Shown here: in pieces, positions 25,638-34,562 of the stretch
How positions within the stretch are numbered: position 1 is the first letter of the stretch
How the letters are laid out: every line of letters begins with the position of its first letter
Origin: Alphaproteobacteria bacterium
GTDB lineage: Bacteria; Pseudomonadota; Alphaproteobacteria; Rhizobiales; NORP267
NCBI GenBank assembly: GCA_028599125.1
Contig: JAQRMX010000024.1
Coordinates: 1 to 37,434 of the forward strand
DNA: 37,434 nucleotides
Direction of reading: 5' to 3'
The notes under the pieces: model-generated
Database searches by the model: none
Seen by the model: only the letters and a program-made list of their open reading frames with translations
Told to the model about the DNA's origin: nothing
Translations under genes and position numbers: made by a program

Positions 25638-26870
25638 TCAGACGAAAAAATCACGAACTTTTTTCAGCGCCGCAACTAACCGATCAACATCAGCAAAATC
25701 ATTATACATAGCAAAAGACACTCTGCATAATGACGTTAGGTCATAGCTTGCTAACAAAGGCTGCGCACACAGAACCCCTCCACGAATCGCAACACCCTGA
25801 GAATCGAGAATCGTTCCTACATCATAAGAATGAACACCCTCTAATTCAAAAGAAAGGATAGCTCCTTTATAGAAAGAATTACCAAAAATACGGAGGCCCT
25901 CAATCTGTAGCAAACAATTTTCTGCATAACGCAATAAACTCATCTCATGCGCAAGGATCGCTTCACGATCTAGTAACATTAAATAATCAAGCGCCGCACC
26001 AAGACCAATCGCCGAAACGAAGGATGGAGTCCCCGCTTCAAAACGATTAGGAGATTTCAAATAAGTGACGCTCTCCTTTGTTACATCAAGGATCATTTCA
26101 CCGCCACCATTGAACGGACGCATCTGGTTCAATAAGACTTCTTTACCATAAAGAACACCGACGCCCGTCGGGCCATAAACCTTGTGACCGGTAAAGACAT
26201 AAAAATCCGCATCAAGATCGCACACATCAAGTCCTAAATGCGCAGCTGCTTGGCTTCCGTCAACAAGGACAGGAACTCCGTACTTATGAGCAAGACGAAT
26301 AACCTCCTTGACAGGGACAACAGAACCGAGAACGTTGGACATATGGGTGATGGTGACAAATTTCGTCCGGGGCCCAAGAAGATTTTCAAATTCATCGATC
26401 AGGAGATCGCCCTCAGGGGAGATCGGTACCCATTTGAGAACTGCGCCCTGCCGCTCTCGTAAAAAATGCCAGGGCACAATATTGGAATGATGCTCAAGAA
26501 CGGACAGAATAATCTCATCACCATCCCCGATATTCGGAGCCCCGTAAGAAGAGGCAACCAAATTAATCGCTTCAGTTGCGTTCCGCGTAAAAATAATTTC
26601 CTCGGATTTCGCAGCCCCTATGAAAGAACGCACACGCTCACGCGCCGATTCGTAGCGCGCTGTGGAAAGATTCGAAAGATGATGAACAGCACGATGAACG
26701 TTGGCATATTCATGCTCATAAGCAATACGCATGGAATCAACAACCTGGAAAGGTTTTTGAGCCGAAGCCGCATTGTCAAGATACGTCAACGGTTTGCCAT
26801 GAATTTCGCGGCTCAGAATTGAGAAATCTTTCCTGACAGTAAGTGGATCAAAAGACACTACTGCGGCCAC
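25638..26870 (-). CDS. sufS: SufS-type cysteine desulfurase
   Basis: SufS removes sulfur from L-cysteine with PLP and hands persulfide to the SufBCD scaffold; 410 residues. The N-terminal block is LTYLDNAASAQKP. His127/His128 lie in LEHHSNIVPW. The PLP lysine is Lys230 (FTGHKVYGPTG). The catalytic cysteine is Cys368. Its loop reads RGGVLCAQPLL, whereas type II desulfurases usually have a His directly before the Cys (E. coli RTGHHCAMPLM). The rest of the active site looks intact, so it is probably functional. It starts 8 nt after sufD. A SufE or SufU partner is not visible in this window. Confidence 0.94.
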   Translation of the reverse strand: MAAVVSFDPLTVRKDFSILSREIHGKPLTYLDNAASAQKPFQVVDSMRIAYEHEYANVHRAVHHLSNLSTARYESARERVRSFIGAAKSEEIIFTRNATEAINLVASSYGAPNIGDGDEIILSVLEHHSNIVPWHFLRERQGAVLKWVPISPEGDLLIDEFENLLGPRTKFVTITHMSNVLGSVVPVKEVIRLAHKYGVPVLVDGSQAAAHLGLDVCDLDADFYVFTGHKVYGPTGVGVLYGKEVLLNQMRPFNGGGEMILDVTKESVTYLKSPNRFEAGTPSFVSAIGLGAALDYLMLLDREAILAHEMSLLRYAENCLLQIEGLRIFGNSFYKGAILSFELEGVHSYDVGTILDSQGVAIRGGVLCAQPLLASYDLTSLCRVSFAMYNDFADVDRLVAALKKVRDFFV

Positions 26871-26878
26871 TCCTACAT

Positions 26879-28216
26879 TTAGTCCGCTTTCGAAAGCTGA
26901 ATTCGTGCATAGTCAGACAAGACTGAGCGAACATCCTCGTCCGCAATTTCTTCCAGAACCTCGCCAACAAAGGCCAAAACAAGCATTGATTTGGCGTCAT
27001 CTTCAGAAATACCACGCGCACACAAGTAAAAAAGTGCAACCTCATCCAGACGACCAGACGTTGAACCATGCCCACACTGTACGTCATCAGCATAAATTTC
27101 CAATTCGGGCTTGATATTCATCTCGGACCTCTCCGACAATAAAAGCGCATGGCTTGATTGTTTTCCATCGGTCTCCTGCGCTTGCGGGTGCACAAGAATA
27201 TGACCATGGAAAACGCCATGCGCCTCATCATCAAGGACAAATTTATGAGATTCACGACTGACACAGCGCGGAAATGAATGATAAGCGGAAACTGATATAT
27301 CACAGAACGCCTTACCTGAAAGCAATGCGACGCCACTTGCATAGCCACGCGCATTCTCTCCATAGAAATGCATCTCTGTCTCAGAACGGGCAAGCGCACC
27401 GCCAATTGCAAAAAGAAAGGAAGAAAAATGACTGTCAGAAGCAATGCCCGCCTTCACGACCGAAAGAAATTGTGCGTCATCGGACAAGTTTTGTAATCGC
27501 ACATGATCAAAATGTGCTCCCTTGCCTCCGTCATAATCCAAAACATGGGTTGCCTGTATAGCAGAAACATTCAGACAGGTTTCAATCACGCGCAGTTTTG
27601 CCCCATCACCAAGGTCAATATGAACACGGCTATGAGCGGCAAGAGGGCGCTCCCCCCCTGAAATAACGATCAAATGGAGAGGAAGCGCAATATCATTTCC
27701 TCCCTGAACCCGCAGAACAAGCTCCTCCTCCGCAAAAGCCATATTTAAATCACCGATAACACCGCCGCTCTCAAAATGAGGCTTTCCGGTACGACCTACT
27801 CCAGACTCACACGACATCTCCACACCGGCTGGCCACTGCGACAGATCAGATAAATCCCGATGTAAAAAGCCGTTTACAATAACCAGGCGGGGACCGGGAA
27901 GAGAGCCAAAAATATCCGGGCCGTAATCAAAGCCTGGAGCAAGAGCGTCTTCTGCTTTTGCAGGCGCATAAGCTTCGGACATAGCTCTGCGAAGATCAGT
28001 ATAGCACCAGGATTCTACATTCCGGCCCGGCAAGCCGGAACGTGAAAAACGATCAAAAGCCAGATGACGCTTTGATGTTTCTGCACTCTCCAGACTTGGA
28101 AAAAACAGAGTCTCAAATTGACTCCGAAGCGCAAACTCCGCCTTTGTCATCGCACCTCTACCCTCAAGAGGAACGGTCTCTCCTTTTCTGACAGATTTCC
28201 CTAAAACATCTACCAT
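26879..28216 (-). CDS. sufD: SufD, Fe-S scaffold subunit
   Basis: SufD pairs with SufB to form the beta-helical scaffold on which SufC drives Fe-S assembly. It has 445 residues, normal for alphaproteobacteria. The N-terminal half is variable. The C-terminal SufBD core (about 200-430) carries SSHALLLSERSEMNIKPELE and IYADDVQCGHGST, which keeps the conserved His involved in iron binding in E. coli SufD. The ATG follows the sufC stop by 3 nt, so the two are translationally close. The N-terminal part (about 40-110) is alphaproteobacterial SufD in character (GLPGRNVESWCYTDL). Confidence 0.94.
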   Translation of the reverse strand: MVDVLGKSVRKGETVPLEGRGAMTKAEFALRSQFETLFFPSLESAETSKRHLAFDRFSRSGLPGRNVESWCYTDLRRAMSEAYAPAKAEDALAPGFDYGPDIFGSLPGPRLVIVNGFLHRDLSDLSQWPAGVEMSCESGVGRTGKPHFESGGVIGDLNMAFAEEELVLRVQGGNDIALPLHLIVISGGERPLAAHSRVHIDLGDGAKLRVIETCLNVSAIQATHVLDYDGGKGAHFDHVRLQNLSDDAQFLSVVKAGIASDSHFSSFLFAIGGALARSETEMHFYGENARGYASGVALLSGKAFCDISVSAYHSFPRCVSRESHKFVLDDEAHGVFHGHILVHPQAQETDGKQSSHALLLSERSEMNIKPELEIYADDVQCGHGSTSGRLDEVALFYLCARGISEDDAKSMLVLAFVGEVLEEIADEDVRSVLSDYARIQLSKAD

Positions 28217-28219
28217 AGC

Positions 28220-28993
28220 TCAAACCGATGCCTTAATGAAACCCGAATAACCATGGTTCTCAAGATCAAGAGCAAGATCCTTGCCACCATTACAAACAAT
28301 CCTTCCGGCAGAAAGAATATGCACTTTGTCAGGAACAATATAGTCAAGAAGACGCTGATAATGGGTGATCAAAATCATAGAACGATCAGGCGAACGCAAA
28401 GCATTAACACCATCTGCAACAAGCTTAAGGGCATCAATATCAAGACCTGAATCCGTTTCGTCAAGTATACATAGCTTCGGTTCAAGCACCGCCATCTGCA
28501 TAATTTCGTTGCGCTTTTTTTCACCCCCCGAAAAACCTACATTCACAGGACGCCTCAGCATAGCCCCGGACACATTCAGTTTCTTTGATTTCTCATCAAC
28601 AATCTTTTTAAAATCAGGGATCGAAAGCTCAGCTTTGCCGCCCGCCTTGCGTTGCATATTTAAAGACTGCCTCAACAAAGCAAGGGTGGTAACACCAGGG
28701 ATTTCAACGGGATACTGAAAAGCAAGAAAGAGACCCTTCGCCGCCCGCTCATCCGGAAGACTCCCCAAGAGACTCTCACCGTCAAGATATATCTCCCCCG
28801 ATATGACATCATAATTCCAGTGCCCAGCCAGCACATAAGACAAGGTCGATTTTCCGGATCCGTTCGGCCCCATAATAGCATGGACCTCTCCAGAAGGTAC
28901 GCAGAGATCAACTCCTTTGAGAATCTCTTCATCACTACCCTTAACCCTGGCTCTTAAGCCTTTGATTTCCAGAAGGTATTTATTCTCCTGCAT
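28220..28993 (-). CDS. sufC: SufC, ATPase of the SUF scaffold
   Basis: SufC is the cytosolic ABC-type ATPase that drives conformational change in SufBCD; it is not a transporter. The start is ATG 28993, with GGAGGT 7 nt upstream, giving 257 residues; the open frame starts five codons earlier at TTG. Walker A GPNGSGKST is at 42-50, the Q-loop at Gln93, the signature FSGGEKKR at 154-161 and Walker B CILDETDSGLD at 175-185. ETDSGLD rather than EPTSGLD is diagnostic of SufC. It lies between sufB and sufD. Confidence 0.97.
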   Translation of the reverse strand: MQENKYLLEIKGLRARVKGSDEEILKGVDLCVPSGEVHAIMGPNGSGKSTLSYVLAGHWNYDVISGEIYLDGESLLGSLPDERAAKGLFLAFQYPVEIPGVTTLALLRQSLNMQRKAGGKAELSIPDFKKIVDEKSKKLNVSGAMLRRPVNVGFSGGEKKRNEIMQMAVLEPKLCILDETDSGLDIDALKLVADGVNALRSPDRSMILITHYQRLLDYIVPDKVHILSAGRIVCNGGKDLALDLENHGYSGFIKASV

Positions 28994-29054
28994 GTAGATT
29001 ACCTCCAACTATCCAAACACAGAAAGACAAAAGTACAAAGACAAATAATATTAA

Positions 29055-30524
29055 TCACCCAACACTCCCTTCAAGAGAAATGGCAACCAGCTTCTGGGCC
29101 TCAACAGCAAATTCCATAGGCAATTCTTGCAAAACCTCCTTACAAAATCCATTGACGATCAAGGCAACTGCTTCTTCCGAACCAATTCCACGCTGCTGAC
29201 AATAAAACAGCTGATCATCAGAAATCTTCGACGTAGTCGCTTCATGCTCACAAATTGCATGAGGTGTTTTCAGATCAATGTAAGGAATCGTGTGCGCCGA
29301 ACATTCAGACCCGATTAAAAGAGAATCGCACTGCGTGAAATTCCGGGCGCCAGCAGACTTGCGGTGGATCATCACACGCCCGCGATATGCATTCGATGAA
29401 CGACCAGCAGAAATACCCTTTGATACAATGCGGCTTGATGTATTCCGGCCCAGATGCAACATTTTGGTGCCACTATCAATCTGCTGAAATCCGTTGGAAA
29501 CAGCAATTGAATAAAATTCTCCCCGGCTCTCATCGCCCCGCAATACACAGCTTGGATATTTCCACGTTATGGCGGATCCCGTTTCAACCTGTGTCCAGGA
29601 GATTTTTGAACGGGCACCACGGCAATCTCCCCGCTTGGTGACAAAATTATAGATCCCACCCTTTCCTTCCGAATTTCCAGGATACCAATTCTGGACAGTA
29701 GAGTATTTGATGTCCGCATCATCCAGCGCAACAAGCTCGACGACCGCGGCATGAAGCTGATTTTCATCGCGCATGGGTGCCGTGCATCCCTCCAGATAGC
29801 TCACAGAGGCACCCGTTTCGGCAATTATGAGGGTTCGTTCAAACTGACCGGTATTTTGCTCATTAATCCGAAAATAAGTAGACAATTCCATAGGACAGCG
29901 AACATTCTTAGGCACATACACAAAAGAGCCATCTGAAAAAACAGCAGAATTCAATGCAGCATAAAAATTATCGCTGATCGGGACAACAGAACCAAGATAT
30001 TTCCTTACTAGATCCCCATGATCACGCACCGCTTCAGACATGGAGCAAAAAATAACCCCCGCCTTCAGTAACTCATCTTTGAATGTTGTAATAACAGATA
30101 CAGAATCAAAAACCGCATCAACGGCAACGCGCCGTTCCTTCACGCCCGCAAGAATCTCCTGCTCGCGCAAGGGGATACCAAGCTTCTCGTAGGTGCGCAA
30201 TAATTCAGGATCAACCTCATCAAGGGTTTTTGGCCCCTCCGCCATTTTCGGGGCGGCGTAGTAGCATAAAGAGTCAAAATCAATCTGCGGATAGCTGACC
30301 TTCGCCCAGCATGGCTCCTGCATCAGGCGCCAGCGGCGATAGGCCTTAAGACGCCACTCAAGCATCCAGTCCGGCTCCCGCTTTTTCGCCGAAATGAATA
30401 AAATTATATCTTCATCAAGGCCCGGAGGGGCCCTTTCCGATTCAATCAGGGTACTGAAACCATATTTATATTTGTCAACATCAAGCGCTGCGACACGTTC
30501 AACTGTCTCCTGAATCGCTACCAT
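29055..30524 (-). CDS. sufB: SufB, Fe-S scaffold subunit
   Basis: SufB is the main scaffold on which nascent Fe-S clusters are built, together with SufC and SufD. It has 489 residues, and AGGAGG stands 10 nt before the ATG. Strong family blocks include [41 protein letters not shown] (given here only to show identity), the acceptor cysteine segment [20 protein letters not shown] and the SufC-contact region [22 protein letters not shown]. All expected blocks are present in order. It starts 60 nt after the iscS-like gene. Confidence 0.97.
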   Translation of the reverse strand: MVAIQETVERVAALDVDKYKYGFSTLIESERAPPGLDEDIILFISAKKREPDWMLEWRLKAYRRWRLMQEPCWAKVSYPQIDFDSLCYYAAPKMAEGPKTLDEVDPELLRTYEKLGIPLREQEILAGVKERRVAVDAVFDSVSVITTFKDELLKAGVIFCSMSEAVRDHGDLVRKYLGSVVPISDNFYAALNSAVFSDGSFVYVPKNVRCPMELSTYFRINEQNTGQFERTLIIAETGASVSYLEGCTAPMRDENQLHAAVVELVALDDADIKYSTVQNWYPGNSEGKGGIYNFVTKRGDCRGARSKISWTQVETGSAITWKYPSCVLRGDESRGEFYSIAVSNGFQQIDSGTKMLHLGRNTSSRIVSKGISAGRSSNAYRGRVMIHRKSAGARNFTQCDSLLIGSECSAHTIPYIDLKTPHAICEHEATTSKISDDQLFYCQQRGIGSEEAVALIVNGFCKEVLQELPMEFAVEAQKLVAISLEGSVG

Positions 30525-30584
30525 TTTCTACTATCCTCCTGCTATTCATCAGACAGAACACGGAAATTCAAAGAAAACATAAAC

Positions 30585-31775
30585 TCAGGTCCTGCCCCCG
30601 GACTCCATCCGCGAAACAAGCCGTTCAAAGACAAGCAAAAAACGATCTATACAGGACCGTGTTGTCTCAGGACCGATACTGACACGCACCGCTCCCTCCC
30701 TTACTTTAAGAGGAACTTGCATATGCTGCAAGACGTAGGAAGAAGAAACCTTACCGGACGAACAGGCAGAACCTGAAGAAACAGCAAAACCTTCTATGTC
30801 GAAAAAAATAACAGCCGTCTCCGCAACCAGACCAGCAAGAGCAAAATTACTCGTGTTAGGAAGACGTGGAACTTTCGAAGAAAAAAATTCGACATCAGGC
30901 GCAATCAATTGCAGTCCCTCCTCCAGTCTTTCGCGCAACACCGCAATTTGCCGCCCTTCTCCGGTACAACCGGCAACAAAACGCGCCGAAGCACCAAAAC
31001 CTGCAATCCCGATCAAATTTTCTGTCCCCGCTCGATGCGATTGTTCCTGTTGACCGCCTCTCAGAAAAGAACACACTTCCACGCCATCACGAATAAAGAG
31101 AGCACCGATGCCTTGCGGTCCTCCCATTTTGTGAGCTGAGAGGCTCATCAGGTCAACATCAAGAGCACCCATGTCAACAGGAATTTTTCCTGCAGCTTGA
31201 ACCGCGTCACAATGGATCAACCCCCCATACCGATGAACCAGTGACGCCATCTCAGTAACCGGCTGTATCACACCGGTTTCGTTATTTGCCAGCATGAGCG
31301 AAACAAGAACCCTCTCCCCCTTCTGAAACGACTCATCAAGTAAATGCTGTGCATGATCCAGATCAACAAGACCCTGCCGGTCAACAGAAATGAAGGCCGA
31401 ACGGTCCGGAAGAAAACCGTGCCCCTCACGCACACTGACATGCTCAACAGCAGACATAAGGAGGCGAGAACAGACGGCACGTCCATGAAGTTTTTCATCC
31501 CGTTGACCAGAATTAAAACGAGGCCCACCGCAAACAGACGGGAGAAGAGCCATATTGTTCGCTTCTGTTCCCCCACTAACAAAAATAACCTCCTGTGGCT
31601 GCGCGCCCACAAGGGCAGAAACATCAGAGCGGGCACGCTCAATCAGGGAGCGTATATGCTTCCCTTCCCTATGTATTGATGACGCATTCCCACACAACTC
31701 AAATGCCGCACACATAGCCTCCCGGGCAGCAGCACAAAGGGGAACTGTCGCATTATAATCAAGATAAACCCGCAT
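30585..31775 (-). CDS. NifS/IscS-like (group I) cysteine desulfurase
   Basis: This PLP enzyme takes sulfur from cysteine for Fe-S clusters or other thio-cofactors; 396 residues. The N-terminus MRVYLDYNATVPL is typical of the NifS/IscS group. His112 is in SAVEHVSV. The PLP lysine is Lys216 (SLSAHKMGGPQGIG). The catalytic cysteine Cys338 sits in the group I loop SSGSACSSGKV. It heads the operon, and a second, group II desulfurase (sufS) lies four genes on; this double arrangement is common in alphaproteobacteria. The Rrf2-type regulator (IscR or RirA) that often precedes it is absent. Whether it serves SUF, tRNA thiolation or both cannot be told from sequence. Confidence 0.92.
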   Translation of the reverse strand: MRVYLDYNATVPLCAAAREAMCAAFELCGNASSIHREGKHIRSLIERARSDVSALVGAQPQEVIFVSGGTEANNMALLPSVCGGPRFNSGQRDEKLHGRAVCSRLLMSAVEHVSVREGHGFLPDRSAFISVDRQGLVDLDHAQHLLDESFQKGERVLVSLMLANNETGVIQPVTEMASLVHRYGGLIHCDAVQAAGKIPVDMGALDVDLMSLSAHKMGGPQGIGALFIRDGVEVCSFLRGGQQEQSHRAGTENLIGIAGFGASARFVAGCTGEGRQIAVLRERLEEGLQLIAPDVEFFSSKVPRLPNTSNFALAGLVAETAVIFFDIEGFAVSSGSACSSGKVSSSYVLQHMQVPLKVREGAVRVSIGPETTRSCIDRFLLVFERLVSRMESGGRT

Positions 31776-31898
31776 CTGTATCTATAACTATGAGCAGACC
31801 GACACCGAAAGCAGTTCCCCCTCCCCGCACAAGGGCAGGAGATTCAATGGCGGTACTCTCTATTTCACTTACACAAAAGGAAGCCTCAAAAGGCACAC

Positions 31899-31929
31899 TT
31901 GCTTTCCACAGCACAAATTGTGCTATAAC
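31899..31929 (+). promoter_or_regulatory. Promoter-like pair with a palindrome in a 19-nt spacer
   Basis: TTGCTT (31899-31904) and TATAAC (31924-31929) are 19 nt apart. The spacer holds the perfect palindrome AGCACAA-A-TTGTGCT (31910-31924), 7+1+7 bp. A long spacer with an operator inside is the layout of MerR-family promoters. On the other strand the palindrome lies 135 nt upstream of the iscS-like gene, so it could equally be an operator for the suf operon. The regulator is unknown. Confidence 0.4.
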
Positions 31930-31949
31930 GGGAGGGGCAGGAGTACGCA

Positions 31950-32108
31950 GTGACAGGTTTCGTTGCCCGTTCCCTTATCATTCGCTTCGCACATAAACAG
32001 AACCGGGGTCTCTCAACTCAAGAGACTTCAGAGGCAGGTAATGTGGAAGAAAATGAAAAAGACAGCACATCTACATTAGGAGCGTTGAAGAGACAGGTCA
32101 AGAAATGA
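31950..32108 (+). CDS. Candidate 52-residue ORF downstream of the palindromic promoter
   Basis: GTG at 31950 is preceded by AGGAG (31939-31943) with a 6-nt spacing, 21 nt after the TATAAC box. The frame runs 52 codons to TGA at 32106-32108. The product starts MTGFVARSLIIRFAHK, a short amphipathic basic stretch, continues with a Glu/Ser/Thr-rich middle and ends KRQVKK. No family is recognised. Promoter, ribosome site and frame line up, but each could be chance, and the codon content is not distinctive. Confidence 0.3.
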   Translation: MTGFVARSLIIRFAHKQNRGLSTQETSEAGNVEENEKDSTSTLGALKRQVKK

Positions 32109-32163
32109 AAACGAGAATGCAGGACCATAAATCCGAAAAACAGCTTAACAGGAACGCCTTTTT

Positions 32164-32294
32164 ACTGATAAAACCCTTAGTAGGAACCCTTTACAGTAGG
32201 AAAAACTTTACTGGAAAACATCTAAGTGGGAAGTAAAAAACATTTCGGTAGGAAAATCTTTTAACGAAAGCATCTTTTTAGTGGGAAAACCTTT
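32164..32294. repeat. Degenerate repeat array, unit AGTRGGAAAANCTTT
   Basis: At least five clear and two diverged copies of a 14-21-bp unit lie in one orientation: AGTAGGAACCCTTT (32179), AGTAGGAAAAACTTT (32195), AGTGGGAAG...CATTT (32225), GGTAGGAAAATCTTTT (32247) and AGTGGGAAAACCTTT (32280), with weaker ones at 32164 and 32210. The spacing is irregular (15-33 bp). It lies 180-310 bp upstream of the hydrolase and 390-520 bp upstream of the suf operon start. No such array is seen elsewhere in the window. Confidence 0.6.
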
Positions 32295-32474
32295 CAAGAG
32301 AGCTGTAACCTGCCAGACTGAAAACAGACTATAAATTACAAAAATATTCGTTTCTTATACTTTCAAAACAAGCATTCCAGATCTGAAAAGCTTAACATCT
32401 GACCACTATGAGTGACTGGTACGGAAATATGAGAGCTTCTAAGGAAATCAACGCAGAAAAATAATGGAAGTCAA

Positions 32475-33122
32475 ATGCCCGAAGTAATATTTAACGGTCC
32501 GGCCGGACGGCTTGAAGGACGTTATCATCCAGGACAAGGCGATAATGTCCCCATCGCCATAATCCTGCATCCGCATCCACAGTTCGGCGGAACCATGAAC
32601 AACCAGATCGTCTATGATCTCTTTTACACTTTCGCAAAACGCAATTTTGCAGTCTTGCGTTTCAATTTCCGCAGTGTTGGGCGCAGTCAAGGCAACTTTG
32701 ACCATGGAACAGGAGAATTGTCAGATGCAGCCGCCGCGCTGGACTGGGTTCAGTCCTTCAATTCTGATGCCGGTATATGCTGGGTTGCAGGTTTCTCGTT
32801 TGGTGCCTGGATCGCAATGCAACTCCTGATGCGGCGGCCGGAAATCAAAGGATTTGTTTCCGTTGCCCCCCCTGCTAATCTCTATGATTTCTCTTTCCTT
32901 GCGCCCTGCCCTTCCTCAGGGCTTATCATCCATGGCAGCAAGGATGCAATCGTGCCGAGCAACTCGGTCAAGAGCCTAGTCGACCGACTGAAAACACAAA
33001 AAAATATCCTCATAGAACATCAGACCATCTCAAATGCCAACCACTTCTTTGAAAATCATAATCAGGATCTTTATCGACGCATTAACACCTATATAGATAA
33101 GAGAATGGCGGAAATTAATTAA
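32475..33122 (+). CDS. Alpha/beta hydrolase (COG2945 type)
   Basis: This 215-residue cytosolic protein has the alpha/beta hydrolase fold; its substrate is unknown. GGAAG lies 4 nt before the ATG. The oxyanion-side motif LHPHPQFGGTMNN is characteristic of this family. The nucleophile elbow GFSFGA places Ser108, the acid is Asp157 (HGSKDAIV) and the His is His190 (ANHFFENH), so the triad is complete. It is divergent from the iscS-like gene, an arrangement I recall from other alphaproteobacteria, and lies upstream of tyrS. An esterase or acyl-transfer role is plausible but not shown. Confidence 0.88.
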   Translation: MPEVIFNGPAGRLEGRYHPGQGDNVPIAIILHPHPQFGGTMNNQIVYDLFYTFAKRNFAVLRFNFRSVGRSQGNFDHGTGELSDAAAALDWVQSFNSDAGICWVAGFSFGAWIAMQLLMRRPEIKGFVSVAPPANLYDFSFLAPCPSSGLIIHGSKDAIVPSNSVKSLVDRLKTQKNILIEHQTISNANHFFENHNQDLYRRINTYIDKRMAEIN

Positions 33123-33278
33123 GGTATAGTCCTTCTTCTCATTCCCCTTTCTTCGGCTTCCAGATCAGGTTGGAAGGCCTTTAACAGGCAAGCCGGAGCA
33201 GTGAAAAAACGGAGCCGTACAAGAACAAACAGCTTCCGTCTCTCCTTCTTCCAGGACAAATTCAAAAAAGAGACTGCT

Positions 33279-34532
33279 ATGACCGGCTTTAAATCTGATT
33301 TCCTCAACATACTGAAACAGCGCAGCTTCATTCATCAATCTTCCGATCTAGAGGAAATTGACCAGCTTGCAGTGGAAAGAAAGCTGAGTGCCTATACTGG
33401 TTTCGACTGTACCGCCCCCTCCCTGCATATTGGGAATCTTGCAACCCTCATGATCCTCTACTGGCTGCAGAAAACAGGAAACAAGCCTGTGATTCTGATG
33501 GGAGGGGCAACAACAATGATCGGCGATCCCTCAGGGAAAGAGGAGACCCGCAAACTCCTCTCTCTCAGGAAAATCAAGACTAACAGTGAGTCAATAGAGA
33601 CCCTCTTTAAAAAGCTTTTTCCTTCTGGATCCTCCTTACAAGACCCCCTCATACTCAATAATGAAGCGTGGTTAACTAAAATAAATTACATTGATATGCT
33701 GCGCGATATCGGCAGCCATTTCTCCGTCAACCGTATGCTTACCATGGATTCCGTACGTCTGCGCCTTGAACGTCAGCAGGAAATGTCCTTCATCGAATTC
33801 AATTACATGATCCTGCAAGCTTATGATTTTGTCCATCTGGCGCGAACATGGGGCTGTAATTTGCAGATTGGCGGATCCGATCAGTGGGGAAATATCATAG
33901 CAGGAATGGAACTGGGACGACGCATGTATGCTCTCCGGCTTCATGCATTGACAACCCCCTTGCTCACAACCGCGTCCGGCGAAAAAATGGGCAAAAGTTC
34001 AGGAGGCGCAATCTGGCTTGACCCCAATCTCTGCATGCCATACGCCTATTGGCAGTATTGGCGTAATGTCGAAGATACAGATACCCCTCGTTTCCTCAGG
34101 CAATTCACAACCTTACCACCCGACGAGATAAACAGGCTAGAATTGCTGAGAGGGACAGAAATCAATGAAGCCAAAAAAATTCTTGCAACTGAGGCAACCG
34201 CCTTTCTCCACGGCCGTGAGGCCGCAGAGACGGCCGCTGAAACAGCACGGCTCGTCTTCGAAACACGCATTTCATCCGAAAATCTACCAAGTATCAATGT
34301 TACCAGACAGGAATTAGAAAGCGGCTTTGGCCTTTTAAAAGCTCTCGTTATCTGTAAATTTGCCACGTCAAATAGTGAGGCACGACGCTTCATAAAAGGA
34401 AATGCCGTACATATTAACGACAGACTCATCCAGGACGAACAGCACCGCCTCTCTTCTGAGGATGCAGATGAAAAGGGCATCATCAAATTGTCACTTGGGA
34501 AAAAACGTCATTTTCTTATGAAAATCATATAA
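33279..34532 (+). CDS. tyrS: Tyrosyl-tRNA synthetase
   Basis: TyrS charges tRNA-Tyr with tyrosine. The start is taken at ATG 33279 (MTGFKSDFLNIL), giving 417 residues; the open frame extends 26 codons up to a GTG at 33201, but the residues there are basic and not family-like. The class I signatures are HIGN (50-53, the HIGH motif) and KMGKS (236-240, the KMSKS motif). Tyrosine recognition is seen in YMILQAYDF and IGGSDQWGN. A C-terminal S4-like RNA-binding domain follows (about 350-417). The gene converges with the AsmA-like gene, with 30 nt between the stops. Confidence 0.97.
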   Translation: MTGFKSDFLNILKQRSFIHQSSDLEEIDQLAVERKLSAYTGFDCTAPSLHIGNLATLMILYWLQKTGNKPVILMGGATTMIGDPSGKEETRKLLSLRKIKTNSESIETLFKKLFPSGSSLQDPLILNNEAWLTKINYIDMLRDIGSHFSVNRMLTMDSVRLRLERQQEMSFIEFNYMILQAYDFVHLARTWGCNLQIGGSDQWGNIIAGMELGRRMYALRLHALTTPLLTTASGEKMGKSSGGAIWLDPNLCMPYAYWQYWRNVEDTDTPRFLRQFTTLPPDEINRLELLRGTEINEAKKILATEATAFLHGREAAETAAETARLVFETRISSENLPSINVTRQELESGFGLLKALVICKFATSNSEARRFIKGNAVHINDRLIQDEQHRLSSEDADEKGIIKLSLGKKRHFLMKII

Positions 34533-34562
34533 ATCCAGGGCGATTAAAAACAAAGCCAGAGA

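Larger units (their letters stand above)
31776..32163. other. Intergenic region upstream of the suf operon
   Basis: This is the first part of a 699-bp gap between the divergent iscS-like gene and the hydrolase. It contains the 15-bp palindrome at 31910-31924, a promoter-like pair around it reading plusward, and a candidate 52-codon ORF at 31950-32108, each listed separately. No Rrf2-type (IscR/RirA) reading frame or fragment is visible. Confidence 0.45.

Noticed and set aside
31790-31996. 68-codon plus-strand frame starting MSRPTPKAVPPPR
   Set aside because: It runs through the palindrome and promoter-like region, has no Shine-Dalgarno and no family resemblance.
32164-32294. CRISPR array
   Set aside because: Units differ in length and sequence, spacers are irregular and often absent, and no cas gene is nearby.
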